64,000 nucleotides of DNA. Origin: Chrysomallon squamiferum (Eukaryota > Mollusca > Gastropoda > Neomphalida > Peltospiridae). Made by a program: the position numbers and the translations under genes. Shown here in pieces: positions 35,493 to 48,540 of this stretch. The notes beneath the pieces are model-generated. The model saw nothing but the letters and a program-made list of their open reading frames with translations. It had not been told where the DNA came from and made no database searches. The stretch lies in assembly GCA_012295275.1 (NCBI GenBank), contig CM022677.1, forward strand, positions 7,000,446 to 7,064,445. Reading direction: 5' to 3'. The stretch's first letter is position 1, and each line of letters opens with the position of its first letter.

Positions 35493-37075
35493 ACATACTA
35501 TTACCACTATGCCTCTGTTAACAAACATAAAACATGTAACATAAATAGTGATGGCGGTTCTTATTTTCATAACGTCGTGTAAAACTACACCTACTTAGCT
35601 TTTCAGTGAAACATGTTAATAAAATGTCACATTAGTATGGAAGCGTTCTCGACATTTTGGATTTCACATATAATTCTACTGTTTTTATAAAAACACGCTA
35701 ACCCGAAACCCCAATCTACATTTCTGAATGTACACAGAGTTTTCACAGTAAAATCACACCTGTAATGTTTAGAATCGAATACTGTTTTTTGGTGGGGTGT
35801 TTTTGTGTTTTGTTTTTCTCTTCCTGACAGAAGTAGTAAAATTCCTGACAAAGCGTTGGGTATATTTTAGAAATATACTTTTTCTAAGCTGGAGTCAGTG
35901 AGGTGGAGAAAGATTAAAGTGATTTTCATTAATTACAAACAGATTGTGCTTTTAATTAGTGTTCTGGTAATTAATATTTATTAAGTATACTTTATGAATT
36001 CTGGTAGTTGTTCGTCCTGTACAACGGCGAGTGTTTTGTGAAGAAACGTTTGGGTGAAACTTGTGAAGACAAGTCGGGCTGTGCAGACGTGTAGCTGAAT
36101 GTCTGGATAACACGTGTTTCATAAAAAAATAAAAATAAAAATCTTTTTGCCAGTTTTGTTCTTCCAAAATCAGTGTCGAGTCATGATAAAATTCGTATTG
36201 CAGTAATTACTGAAACACGAAACTTTGACGTACAGTGTAGTTTTCTAGATATAATTTGTGACGCTGGACAGAGTTTATGTTCTATAAACAAATAAGATTT
36301 CAGTTTTATAAGAATAAACTGAGGTTCAATCAAAAATAGCATGAAAGGTATGATATAGTATAAAAAATATGTGCCTGAAATAATCATTTTATTTACTTTT
36401 TTCTTTTTCCCTTGTTTCAGTAGTCTTTGTTAATTATTATTTTATTTATCATTTAGTTAGTATTATTGTAGTTTTTGTTGTGTTTAGAAAAATAAATAAG
36501 TAAATTAGTTCAGACTGATATTTTAAAAGTTTCTGGAGAGATTTTATTGATAACCGTAGAAGTAACATTAACATGTACTTGATAGTAAAGATGTTATTGT
36601 TATATTTTAATCGGATGAAACAAACGATATATTTCTTCTAGCTAACTAAAAATATCCTCGTATCTCATAAAACACTAGTTCAGGAGGACAAGCATGTTTT
36701 CTATGATGTAACTTACAAAGTATGACATTAACTATATAAGATTTCTCCTAGTAGAATAACATGTAACTAAGTGAAATTATCAGTATTTTTATGATGCAAA
36801 ATAGAGGCAAGCATAATAGAATATCACGTTATTTTCACTCAGTAACAATTTATGATATAAACGTCGCTGATTTTATATATAAAACGTGAATTACGTAGCG
36901 TTTTACAAAACAGAATTTTTTTAATTTTACCGTCGTTTGCTTTGCACAATTAAATTCTTAGATTCAAATAAAGTATAACTTCTCACGTGTTCAGTATTAA
37001 CAGTTATTTATTTCTGAATTTACAAGTCGAGCGCTGTAAAATGCCACGATAAAATAAAAGGTCACATCTATATTT
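35493..37075. repeat. Direct segmental duplication, copy 2 (partner 32,748-33,840)
   Basis: It carries the same ordered anchors as copy 1. It also has insertions relative to it: one around 36,390-36,600 with AT-rich text, and one of about 160 bp near 36,880-37,040, after which homology resumes (AAAATGCCACGATAAAATAA against GTTATAAAATGAAAAGGTCA). A scrap near 36,775-36,830 (ATGATGCAAAATAGAGG) instead matches 34,118-34,165, so the order was partly shuffled. Confidence 0.8.
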
Positions 37076-37079
37076 ATTT

Positions 37080-38138
37080 TTTTTATTTAATTATTTATCT
37101 TTGTGAAATTTTCTAAAACAAAAACAATTTTACAATCAACACTGCAAAAATAATTTGAAATAATTAATTTTAAAATGAACATTTTTAAATGACATTGAAA
37201 CAATAAGTTTTATAGGAGATACACACAAAGTATATAAACTGTTAGGGAGATGTACATAAAGAAACTGTTAAAGATGTGTGCGTGTGCGTGTGTGTGCGTG
37301 TGTGTGCAGAAGGAAATTTGTGTTTTGTATGTTTCCAGAGGGCAGTGTAGGAGAAATAGATGCAGACAGAGAGATAGACAGACTGAATATGAAAGGATGA
37401 GTTGGTACGTACATGTTATCTGTGAGAAAGAGTTAATGTGTTTGGTGTCAAATAACTGCTGCATATGAAAGACAGTGTCCTTGTTTATGTATGAATAAAT
37501 ACAAGTTCTAAGAGTTTTTATTGTTCTGTCTTTTCAAAAAATGAAAAGAAAAATGATATAAAGATAGAGATAAAAAATAGAATTATTAACTGGATTATTT
37601 TAATGATTTATTCTTATATTATTGTCTTGATTTTGAATTGTTGTCATTAACATTAAAATATATTTGTAGATAGCTGAATTACTTGATTATGGCGTCATTA
37701 TGACATTATCAAATAAAAGTAAAATGGGTTCATTATTAGAATTCATTGTTAAAAAAGTGGTGTTTAGTTTTGTCTTAAAATGTTATTTTAAATATATTTC
37801 CTATTTAACAAACTCAGTTTAATTAGTAACATCATGCAGAGTGATCTTGACAGCTCAAGTTTTATAGTGTACATGTATGAAACATTCATTGTTTTTATTC
37901 AAGGGACAAATAAAAAAACCCCAGTTTTTAGCAAAACAGGAATTTTACAATAATTAATTAAGTAATAATAATAACTCAAATAAACAAACAAATAATGGAA
38001 ATTGGCTCTTTATGCACTGTTTGAGTTAATATATGGTACTATTGAAATATTTTGCTCTAAATCATTTTAAAGAATTTAGCTTGACACTGCTAAGGGAAAT
38101 AACTTTAACGTGTTTGTAAATATACAAAAAAGACTGAG

Positions 38139-38227
<89 letters not shown>

Positions 38228-39210
38228 AAATGTTTGTTTTCATAAATTCAAACAAGACATTTATATATAAATAATGATTATGTCAGATTATCTTTTGCTA
38301 GTTGACAACAAATACACAAGATGTTGATCAATGTATACATAATAAAAATTAAAAACATGCAAAGACTATTCTTTATTTATTTATGTTTTAAATTATTTGA
38401 ATGTGCCGTAACATTTTTAATGTCAAGAAATTGAAACAATTTCAGAAATATTTTCCATTTTCATTATTGTTTTTAGATAAGATGCAATGAGTTTGAATTT
38501 GCAAATGTCAGGATTTAAAACAGTTATGTAACATAACCTGGCTATATTTTATTGTTATCCAAAAACTCCAAACGTTACTAAAAAAAATTGCATAATCTTA
38601 CAATATCTCTTAGAATAAAAAATGAAAATTTGAATCTGAAAGCTGGAGAAATATTTATTATGATTCTTAAAAGCGAAGACTGTAAGGGACTATTTGAATT
38701 ACTTTGTTTGTTGTCATATGCATTTCTGAACTGTTTTACCAGATTTCCTTGTGTCTGTATTAGGACCCCTGCTACTTACTTACTTAAGTAAACAAGTTTC
38801 TTTCTCCAGATGATAACTTGTGCAGGGCAACTGCTAGTGATGTCTACCAATTACACTATAACAAAACATGAGGTGCTAGATTTTTGTACAAACAAACCAG
38901 CTTTAATTTCCATGCAGCTTGGAAATATATTAAATACCAAATTGTACTTTATTTTTTAAAGAGATTAATATTATTTTCTTTTATTTATTTATTTATTTAT
39001 TTATATTTTTTTTCCTAGTTTCTTAATTGAATTAAAGAGAAAATACAGATTGGAATAATTGGAAGACATTTCCATTTGCACATTTTTTAACTAATTTTTT
39101 GAATGTTTCCAAAATGTAAATGGCAAATTATAAAATACTCGGAAAAATTTCATTTATGTACAATTTTTCTCTTTTTTATTGTTTTTAAATTATTATTTCC
39201 TATTGTTAAA
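37080..39210. other. AT-rich stretch with GT, GA and ATTT runs
   Basis: A GTGTGC-type run lies at 37,278-37,310, a long GA array at 38,139-38,221 and ATTT repeats at 38,983-39,005. The small open frames (37,250 and 38,588 on plus, 37,210 on minus) have no recognisable content. Confidence 0.6.
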
Positions 39211-39214
39211 GGTT

Positions 39215-39550
39215 CCTCACTGAAAAAATGTAATTACTCCTAATTGCATAATTTTTCCCCTGATTTAAATATATAAAAAAAAGATATTTTCTTTTTTGTT
39301 TTTTATTAAAAAAATACTAATTACCCCTAATGACATAATCTTCAGTTATATTTACATTGATTACCCAGCCAAGCCCTTGATTTCCCCTGATTAAATAATA
39401 ATAATAAAGAAAAAGATAGAAGAAATGTTTTTTGTGTATTTTTATTTTATAAAAAAAATTCTAATTACTTCTAATTACAAAATTTTAAATATATTTAAAA
39501 ACTGATTACCCCCTGCAAAACCCTGATTTTCCCCTGTTTTAAATAATATA
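39215..39550. repeat. Tandem repeat of about 120 bp, three diverged copies
   Basis: The phrase CTAATTACTCCTAATTGCAT and variants (CTAATTACCCCTAATGACAT; CTAATTACTTCTAATTACAA) starts units near 39,225, 39,317 and 39,458. Each is followed by a GATT(A)CCCC/CCCCTGATT phrase and an A-rich end. Old and AT-biased. Confidence 0.65.
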
Positions 39551-39767
39551 AAAATTAATACTCAAAAACTATCACATTAATTTGAACTTATTTACAAAGA
39601 TGGCATTCCATAGCAATGATGAATCTCCATTCATCTTTCAGCAAAAAAAGTTAAAATAACCAAGCACAGATCAATGATAAAAACAGTGCAAGCTGCTATG
39701 AAGTACAATGTGTACACTGGATGTTCTAATCACATTGACAATGCAGTCTCTTGGAGATCACTGAGTG

Positions 39768-39898
39768 TTAGAAATTCAAATTACATTTGTGTAGCTGGAT
39801 GAGAAATTTATAAAATGTTTCATTTGCATCTGCTTTTTCATAGAGAAATTCTTTAAATTCATTTGGAACATTTTCTCCAGATGTCCTGGAAAACATCC
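39768..39898 (-). pseudogene. Decayed copy of a terminal exon (paralogue of 50,163-50,317)
   Basis: The minus strand reads SGENVPNEFKEFLYEKADAN then ETFYKFLIQLHKCNLNF and a stop at 39770-39768. The paralogue at 50.2 kb keeps the same frame (GENIPNEFKECFYEKSDV, EIFYKFLIPLH). That suggests past selection on this frame, although some differences change residues. Here the acceptor position reads TTTGGG instead of TTTTAG, and about 50 bases of the 5' part of the exon are missing, so this copy is probably dead. I do not recognise the domain. Confidence 0.35.
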
Positions 39899-40425
39899 CA
39901 AATAAACAAATATTAGTAATAATAAGATAAAAAATAATTGTATTAATATTGTACAGTGTCTACATATGAAATAACCTGGTCATATTTTTCTTAAATTTGT
40001 ATTTATCTTTATTTGTTTTTATTGTTAACAGAGCTATACAGTTATTTAGCTTAAATAATGAAAGCATTTATGGCCCCACCCATTATAACCTTTAATATGT
40101 TTAAAAAATCTATTAAATATGCTGAATAATGTATAGAGCATGAATTTAACATGAATATAAAAAAAAATCAGAAAAAAAATGAGATAACAACATGTGAAAC
40201 AAAATTAGCATATTTTTTAAAAATATTTTTATTAGTTTTTTTTCAAAAAACAACAACAACAACAACAATCATAATAATAATAATAAATAAATAAATAAAT
40301 AAATAAATCCTTTGACAGTTGACACTTATTTTAAAACAAATTTAATTTCTGGTCACACAAAATTTGTCCCCGATAGAGTGATTGGTAAAACAAAATTAAA
40401 GACTAAACATGATTTCTTATTTATA
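39790..40425. repeat. Segmental duplication, copy 1 (partner 50,178-51,165)
   Basis: Anchors in the same order: GGATGAGAAATTTATAAAAT, CTTTAAATTCATTTGGAA, TACAGTGTCTACATATGAAA, TAACCTGGTCATATTTTTCT, GAAAGCATTTA(T/G)GGCCCCAC, AACAAAATTAGCATATTTT, GGTAAAACAAAATTAAAGAC. Copy 2 has an additional 310-330 bp around 50,380-50,690 that includes a GT array. The copies lie about 10.4 kb apart. Confidence 0.85.
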
Positions 40426-40846
40426 TGACGTTGTTTATGCTGTTCACATTAGTACAACCACTGGTGAATTTTATTATTAATCGAGTGTCATTATTTTCAA
40501 CAACAACAAAAATGGAAATAAATAGAATTTAACCTGTTTTCACTAAAACAGTAATATCCATTTCAAGATGTTGCATTTTGATTTTGAAGAAATGTAAAAA
40601 TGACATGTCTGACCAAAGGATATTGCTACTTTCATACAAAATTTATTTGCATACTGAAATAAGTCATATGAAATCAAACAAAATTTTTAAGAAAGTTAAT
40701 TTATTTCTGTACAGCTACTATTTTGTTAACTGTTTATATATTTTAATACAAATATGAGATTCAATACATTACAAATAAACTCATTCTTAATCAAGCCCTG
40801 GCTGTAAATCAAATAATACAAATCTTTATAATACATATTGTTTTTA

Positions 40847-40893
40847 GTCACCATGGCAATATATATATTTCATTTACAGGTTGCCATGGCTAT
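40847..40893. promoter_or_regulatory. Pair of RFX X-box-like motifs
   Basis: GTCACCATGGCAAT (40,847-40,860) and GTTGCCATGGCTAT (40,880-40,893) each resemble the near-palindromic X-box GTTRCCATGGYAAC bound by RFX-type factors, with one or two mismatches. Their centres are 33 bp apart. CCATGGCAA and TTGCCATGG also form a 9-bp inverted repeat. They stand out in AT-rich surroundings. No promoter is visible nearby. Confidence 0.3.
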
Positions 40894-40899
40894 TTTTTA

Positions 40900-42190
40900 T
40901 GTATTTTAAATAAAACTCTGTTTTCATGGAATGTGGGTAGATTGGAGGTTGTACAATGAAATGTGTCAGACTTACCCATTTTTATTTTACTTTTTATTTT
41001 ATTTATTTTTTTAAAGATTTGAACTATGTATTTCCAAGTAAAAATATTCAATTAATACATTTTTTAAAATATGACATAATACCTGTACATTCTTTATATT
41101 AAGATTTTTTTTTTTCTTGCTTTTATTAAAAAGAAATATCTCAACATTGTATTAAATATTATAAAAATAAAATAAAAATGTATTTCCCTTTTTATTGTTG
41201 TTGTTATTTTATATATTTTTAGAATTATATCAAATATTATTTATACTTTTTATTGTTGTTTTTTTATTAGAAAGAAATGTACCAATATTGAAATATTAAT
41301 TTATTATTATTACATTAAGAGAGTTTTATTTCTCCTTTCATCATTGTTGTTATCACATGATGATTTGAGGATCGCATTACACAGTAATTAGAATAGCTTT
41401 ATTTATCTTTTTATTGTTGTTGAGTATATTTTTAGAATTATCTTAAATAGTATTAAAATATTTTAATTTTTTATTGTTGCTGTTTTTGTAGTTATTACTG
41501 TATCAGATTTTAGAATTATAATAGGGATTAGAGGTACTGTTATTATTACATCAAAGACCACAAGGAACTGGGTGTAGGCATCAAGTTTTTTTCAATTCAG
41601 GAACAACTCGAGCTACACCAAGCAACCATCCACTTTAGCAGCTGCCTTGACTGACCAGCTGCCATGAACTCCAAGCTTGACCAGCTGCCACCCAAAAAAT
41701 TGCCAACGTAAAAATTGTTCTATTTTAATTTTATCTATCTGCTCACATTCTGATCCATAAAAATAACCTGGCTACCTCCATCTCCCTGACTACCTGACTA
41801 TCTTACAGCGTCTGTCTTTCTGTATGTCTGTCCATTTATAACACAAGCACACTCTCATTCATACACATTCTAGCACATTAAACACATGAACCTGCTCTTC
41901 CATATAAATGTGGTTACCACTTATCTACCTATCCACCACTCTGCATCTCTCTTTGTATCTATATATCAACCTCTTGAGTAACTATCTACTCACATACCTA
42001 CCTGTCTATCAATCTACCTTTCTATAGATCTGTGCATCTGTTACTGGATATTTTTAAATTTATTATTAAAGTTAAAAACATATTTATCACTTACATTTTC
42101 AGTATACAATGAGCTTCTTTTTAAAGTACCTCTCACATTTAATTATCTGATATTCATTTACCTTCACCCTGATACATTTATTTAAAAAGG
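40900..42190. other. AT-rich stretch with TTATTGTTGTT-type and CTAC/CTAT-type tracts
   Basis: TTTTTATTGTTGTT phrases recur five or six times between 41,190 and 41,490. GACCAGCTGCCA occurs twice near 41,655-41,690 and once in variant form. A TCTACCT-type pyrimidine-rich tract fills 41,720-42,030. No gene is seen. Confidence 0.55.
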
Positions 42191-42198
42191 GCACTTAC

Positions 42199-42345
42199 CT
42201 GGAAAACATTCCATATTTCCTCATGTCTACTGGGCTTCTTGTTTACAATAAAAGTTGGTATAACCTTTACACCTCTTCTTTTCAATATCAGTCTGTGATG
42301 TAGATAATAATACACCTCCTTAATTCCTGGTCTTCTCACTTCTTC
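42199..42345 (-). CDS. Candidate internal coding exon, 49 codons, phase 0
   Basis: The donor GTAAGT after 42199 is strong. The acceptor (a T-rich tract ending CTATTAAAAAG) is acceptable. All 147 bases are open in one frame and give EEVRRPGIKEVYYYLHHRLI followed by LKRRGVKVIPTFIVNKKP and SRHEEIWNVFQ, a well-balanced composition unlike the surrounding low-complexity text. Length is a multiple of three, phase 0 at both ends. I do not recognise the domain. RRGVKVIPTFI is loosely like a late strand of TIR domains, but that is weak. The next visible exon downstream on this strand would be at 39.8 kb, which is decayed. Confidence 0.4.
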
Positions 42346-42349
42346 CTTT

Positions 42350-43500
42350 TTAATAGAAAAATAAAAAAAAAGATATTAATGTTCATGTATCATTATGCAC
42401 TGAGCTCATTATGCAGTAGTAAAAACTGAAATTTAATATGCTGCTTCCAAAAACTTTGAAAAAGAAGCAAGAAAAATTTATAAAAACAAATAATAATAAG
42501 AATAAGAAATAAAAAATTCATTATACGTCACTGTGAAAAATGAATATTTTACTTAATTTACTGTTTCACTGTTGATTATAAAATATGGATTTATTTTATA
42601 TTTTTCATGTGTTTCTGTGGAAAATATATCTTCTTCATGCTTCTTATAGCACCATACATTTAAAAAAAGAGAAGTTTTCGTTGTCTTTTTGAAACAAAAC
42701 CAATATTTATATATTTTCTATTACTGATAATGAAAAAATGCATAGTTCAGTGTTAATAAATAAATAAATAAATAACAAATAAATATATATTTTTTAAAAT
42801 TCTTATTTAGTATAATTTCTATTGTTTAAGAAAATGAAAACTGATATAAACATTACAATCTAAGACTTGCCTAGTTTCATACCAGAGAGTTCCATATCGT
42901 TATTTTGTCTGATGTCTGACTTGATGTCATAAACATATTAATAAGTGAATATTTCTTATCAGTGAATTCAAAATTATCTGTTCTTGTTCAATAGATTAAA
43001 ATGTTGTTTTGTTTTGGGTTTTTAGCAGACGCAAAGCCATGTGCGAGTTGGAAACGAGTCTCAATTACTACATTAGTTTCACATCATCCAAAAGAAAAAA
43101 GACTACTGTGAATAAAAAAACACCCAAAACAAACAAAGAAAAACATATCTACTGAGATGTAATGAGGAAGGGATCACAGCTACCTATACTGCAGACTTAG
43201 AAACACCAAGACAACATTTTTCTAAACCACTCACATTTCCATTTTTAATGACCTCTTTGAGAAAATCACATTTGGACAAATGTCTGCCCTCACTTTTATG
43301 TGTGAAAAACAGAATTAAATATTGAGAATAATAAAAAAAAATTCAGTAATAAAGATTTTTGAAACAGTGTTTTTCAAAGTCCAGATTCCACTGGGAAAAT
43401 GGATTCTCAAATGTGAAATTAACAAAGATTAAAAAACAATATTTGCATTGTTGTGTTTTGTGTGTGTGAAAATTTGACACATTGGACAAATGTGTGAAGA
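42350..43500. other. AT-rich non-coding stretch
   Basis: Includes an AAAT run at 42,757-42,772 and A-rich filler. A slightly richer phrase (AGACGCAAAGCCATGTGCGA) occurs near 43,027. No gene or element is recognised. Confidence 0.5.
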
Positions 43501-43578
43501 TTTGTTGTCAATGTGAGATGCAGCAAAGATGAGTGTTTCAAAGTCCACACTGCAACACTTGATCAAAAAAAATATTGT

Positions 43579-43730
43579 TCTGTGTGTGTGTGTGTGTGTG
43601 TGTTTTGTTTGTAGATGTGTTTCATGTTTGTTATTATTACTTTTCATTTTTATTTCTTCATATTATTATTATTTTCATTTTCATCATCATCATCATCATC
43701 ATCATCTTTTATTATTTATTATTATTATTA

Positions 43731-43769
<39 letters not shown>

Positions 43770-43775
43770 TCACGT
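43579..43775. repeat. Compound microsatellite: (TG)n, (ATC)n, (ATT)n
   Basis: TG at 43,579-43,602, ATC at 43,680-43,706 and ATT at 43,712-43,770. All three plus-strand frames across it are low-complexity artefacts. Confidence 0.95.
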
Positions 43776-44379
43776 TACAGGTGAAATTTTGTTTCTTTCT
43801 TTATGTGATAAACGACACTCCAGAACAAAACTAAATTAAGCAGAAAATATGTGAAATTACAGATATGTGTGTGTTGTTGTTGTTTTAACTATACTAACAG
43901 TAGAATCAGGTTAGAAAATTCAGCAGCTATTGAAGAGCCAACAGAAATGTAGAGACATTTAGGTAGACTGTTTTATATATATATATATTTGAAACTGTGG
44001 GAATATGTGTTTATGAGTTAGATAGAAAGAATGGCTATATCATGTGTGGTTTTGTGTGTGTTTTCTCTGTGTTTTTGAGAGTGAATATGTATTGTAGATA
44101 GATACATAGGTAGACAGAGACAGAAAGATAGAAAGATATATGTCAATGTAAAAGATGTAGTGTGTAAACGTGTATGGCTCTGTAATATTAGGTGTCTGTG
44201 TGTTAGAGAGAATGTGGATACATAGGGTACTGCTACTTTTTTCAATTTTGAATACAGTGGCATTAATTTGAAAGCCCTTTCTATATATAGATAGAAAGAC
44301 AGGAGATCAGATTATAGACAGAAGTGTATGTATTTAAGACCATTTTTGAAACATTGTATATTTTTAGAAAGAATGGGTG

Positions 44380-47250
44380 TATTATACAAAGAACACTCCT
44401 TTTTGAACATGCATGTATTCTCTATCTTGCTCACAAAGAGAAATACTCTTTCTTACATATGCACTCCAGCTTTCACATTTGCAGACATAGCTTACCTAAC
44501 AAATATAAACACATTCTCATTCACACATCACCTCTCTCTAACCCTCCCAAAAATAAATACTCAGTATAAACTCTATTCTGTATATTCTTACACCAGTACA
44601 CATGCCTGTCTCTAACTAAATCCACCCACAAATCTAAATCTAATCTATCTAAAATAAATAAACAGCACAAACACAATCTTGTTCACACTTATTTATTGAC
44701 CATCCTTCCTCTGTTTAATAAATATATACATTATATATATATATATACACACACACCTATCTCACATATCTGTCTCTCATCTTTCAAACTTATCTATCTA
44801 TCTATCTCTATCTCTGTAACTATATATAGATACATAATTATCTCTATTAATCTATCTCATTCACTGAAAAATCATACACACATGGCATGCTTCTGTTTCA
44901 TAGTGAGGTCAATACCTGTTCTCTCTCTATAACACACAAACACATATAACAACACCTACATATCAGTCTCTCTCTCAATAGATCTATCTATATCTAGCCT
45001 TTCTTTTTAACATACATACTCAAATATAAACATACTCTCATTTACACATAAATTTATGCCAATCCTCTAAATACATAACAATATAATCATAGACATATAC
45101 TCATTATTATGGACCTATATATGTATATATTTATGTAGTTTGTAAATATCCATCTATTTATATCTATCCTCTCTAACACACATATAGATACATAAACCCA
45201 AATTCATTCACTCATCTCTCTGTCAATCATCTGATTCTCTCAAAAATCCACAAAAAGCACACTATCTTTCACACACATTTATATACCCATTCTTTTTAAC
45301 ACACAAACACATAATTATGTCTTATTTATAAAGACTCGTACACACATACACGTCAGTTTGTCTATCTAGCTATCGTCTATCTAATCTATCTATCTATATA
45401 ATTATTGTCTACTTATCTCACAAGGCATCATCTAACAATCCATCTATCTAACTATTTCTCTATCAATCTATCTTACTCTCAAAATTAGTCACACAAACAC
45501 ACACACGTACGTATATACTATCTTTATTTTCCCCTGTTTAAAACACATTATTTAAATACACTTTTTCTTACACAAACCCACAATCCTCCTTTAACACTGC
45601 CATACAGCGATACTCTCTAGCAAACATACAAACACATCAAGACTCCACACTTACCTATCCACCTCTCTATCTGTCTTTGTATCTCTATTCAAATACGTCT
45701 GTCTACCTACCTACCTATCAATCTATCTATATATCAATCTGTCTATCTATCTATTTATCAATATATTTATTCATTTTTCTATTTATCCAATATACATAAG
45801 CAACACTCTCTCTAAGACACAAACAACAGACTCAGTCTTTCTTACATTTATGACTTCTTGCATCTATCTGTCTTTCTAGTAATCTATCTACATTTCTTCT
45901 GTCTAACAAGCTACCTTTCTTGTGCCCATTTTACATTTTACCATATATCCATGTTTTACACACCAAGTTACTCATCCTTTAATATAGACATACATACCCA
46001 TCACTTCCTAAACACACAAATACATTATCACATGTGTCAGTGTTTGTAAATGCGTGTGTATAACCATATCCTCAAATCAGCTGCCATCCACTTTTACCAT
46101 CATATATGGTTAACCTGTCTTTCTCTCTATCTTCCTGTCTATATATTTATCATTCTATAGCTGGATATGAACCTACTGACCTGCCTATCTGTTTAGCTGT
46201 CTGTATATCCATCCATCATGCCTCCCTATATATATATTTCTCTATTCATCAATATTACAATCTATCAATAACCATCCATGAATCACCTATTCATCTTCCT
46301 GACTATCTCCCTAAATAATTATAACTACTTTTTATATCTATCTTTCTGTGTTACTGTCCATTTATAACTTTCATTCACAATTCCCATATTTTGTGATCCT
46401 TATCAATCACTGGCACACACACACATGCACTTTCTATGCATATGCATGCAGTTGTCACCTATCTATATATATCTCCATATGTATATCTATGTACACAATT
46501 TCACATTCTATCTACATAATCAACATACCTATCAATAACATCTATCAGTCATTTAAACATCTTCTTTTCTACATACCTACATATCCACCTACAAATTTCT
46601 CTATATTTCTATATGTTTGCACACATATATACTCAATCTATTCACTCTTCAAAAAAGAGAAGCAATTTTTCCTTCTATATACTATTCCCTGCTACAACTT
46701 ATGCATACCTACACCTGTATATACATTCAGTCTTCCACATTATCATCCATGCTTCCCTACACCTATCTGTCCATCTGCTACATAACTATCTACATATATC
46801 TACATATCAACCTACTGAACTACTGACCTACATACCTATCAGTTTATCTATCCACATTACAACAGATCAATAGCATCCATCAATGACATATCTAATTCCC
46901 TGTCAAACTACCTACATACATAACTAACTGTGCCTGCATTACAACCTGTATGATTTATATATATATCTGTACGTCTACTCAGCCTGACACACAAAACACA
47001 CATGACAGAAGGAAGAATACACAGAATAGATAGATGGCCATTGTCATGTTTACCTATCTACCTCAATTCATCTACATCTATCAATTCATTTGTTAACTTC
47101 TACTGATCTAACTGTCTATTAGTCTATCAATATCTCTCTCTTTCTTTCTGTATACCTTCCTGTTTATTTCTTTACCTTGTTAACCTCCCATCAGACAGTC
47201 AGTCTCAAATCTCTGTCAGTCATCTCTCCATTAAGCTAAAACCTGCCTGT
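44380..47250. repeat. Long G-poor, pyrimidine-rich tract of degenerate CTAT/CATA tetranucleotides
   Basis: For nearly 3 kb the plus strand has very few G residues. It is built of drifting CTATCTAT, ACACACA, CATACATA and TCTCT motifs (for example TATCTATCTATCTATCTATA-like runs near 45,380, 45,720 and 45,740). Open frames here (44,324; 45,858; 46,106; 46,348; 46,613) are Ile/Tyr/Thr/His-rich artefacts without stops only because G-poor text avoids TAG and TGA. It looks like an old, strand-asymmetric microsatellite field. Confidence 0.8.
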
Positions 47251-47775
47251 TGTCTATCTGTAAATATCACTGCTTTACATCTTTACCATCTTTTTCATAT
47301 CAGTAGATATTTCAACTGTTTCAAGTAAACTTTATAGTCTTCTCCATATTTTTATAACTGAAGCTGATTCCAGAACCTTGTCTTTCCTGTAGATACAATA
47401 ATAAAATTTAATAGAATAATAAGTATTTTACTATTGTGTTTAATTGTCTGTAATGTTAGAAAGAAATTATTATAAATAAACATCATCTGTCTCTTATTGT
47501 AATAGATTTTAATAATAAATAACAAATAATTTAAACAAAATTACAGATCTATGAAAAAATATAACTACAATTTTACATTCTGGTCAATTTAAAAAAAAAA
47601 AAAATTGTCTTTTATATCTATATTCACAAAAATAAGTGAAATATTTCTTTATGAAAGATTTTCTAATACTAAGCAAGAAGAATGCACTGATTAGATCAAA
47701 ATATGTTAAAGGTAAGCAATACAAACAGAACATGAAAATATAATAATAATAATACAAATACCACACTAATATTTC

Positions 47776-47930
47776 TCAAAGCTGAAATCCATAAAATTGT
47801 GAATACTCCTGTGACTCTTCTGCACTGACCTGCCTTGTACTGTAAGGGAGAGGGTGAGATCTGACAAAGTCTGTCTTTGACCAAGTCTTTAAAAAAATAC
47901 AAAATCTGACACAGACTTGACAATTTCCAC
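47776..47930 (-). CDS. Candidate terminal exon with Tyr motif
   Basis: The acceptor TTTTCAATTTACAG precedes 47930. Entered in phase 1, as in the Ig-EGF gene, it gives GGNCQVCVRFC...KTWSKTDFVRSHPL then PYSTRQVSAEESQEYSQFYG and FQL with a TGA at 47778-47776. The second half is hydrophilic and acidic with a YSQF motif of the YxxPhi type, which could be an endocytic signal if this is a cytoplasmic tail. A second frame is also open across the exon, so coding status is uncertain. No family is recognised. Confidence 0.3.
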
Positions 47931-47969
47931 CTGTAAATTGAAAATAATTCATATAAAAAATGTCAGGCA

Positions 47970-48540
47970 TTTTAGTTAAATAACTAATTGATAAGGTCTG
48001 TCATTTATTAACATTACCAATGCTTTTCAGTTCTTTAAACTAAAAATAATCAACTGTTATACGAGCATTTTTATAAATTAAAACTATAAATAAATTTAAA
48101 ATTATTTAAATTACTGATTCGAAAGCTGTTTATGTTCAGAATTATCAAAAGAGAACTGACAGAAAGATAATATATAATATTTTCTTTCTTTGTTATACTT
48201 CAAAATATTACAACTTTGAAAATAATTTTTAAAAAAACAAAGGAAAGAAAGGAAGAAAAAGAAAGAAAACTAAAAAAATGATAATTAGGAACAAATAAGA
48301 AATGATACATAAAGATAGAGACAGAAAAACAGATAAGTATATAGTAAGTAGAGACATAGTAAGAAAGATAAACATATTTATCTGAACATTTTCAAGGAAA
48401 GAAATACAGACAAACAAAAGCAGAGATAGAAATAAAATAAATAAATAGGGAGGCAGGCAGAAAGAGAAACAGATAGACTAAGACATATTTACAGACATGT
48501 TTAGAATGTTTTTAAAGGTTTTAAAATCTGACTAAGTGAC
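47970..48540. other. AT-rich, partly purine-rich stretch
   Basis: AAAGAAAGATAGA-type purine-rich text fills 48,235-48,480, a weaker mirror image of the pyrimidine-rich tract at 44-47 kb. No gene is seen. Confidence 0.6.

Noticed and set aside
46348-46785. 145-codon plus-strand frame and its neighbours at 44.3-46.9 kb
   Set aside because: The tract has so few G residues that TAG and TGA hardly occur. The composition is that of CTAT/CATA repeats.
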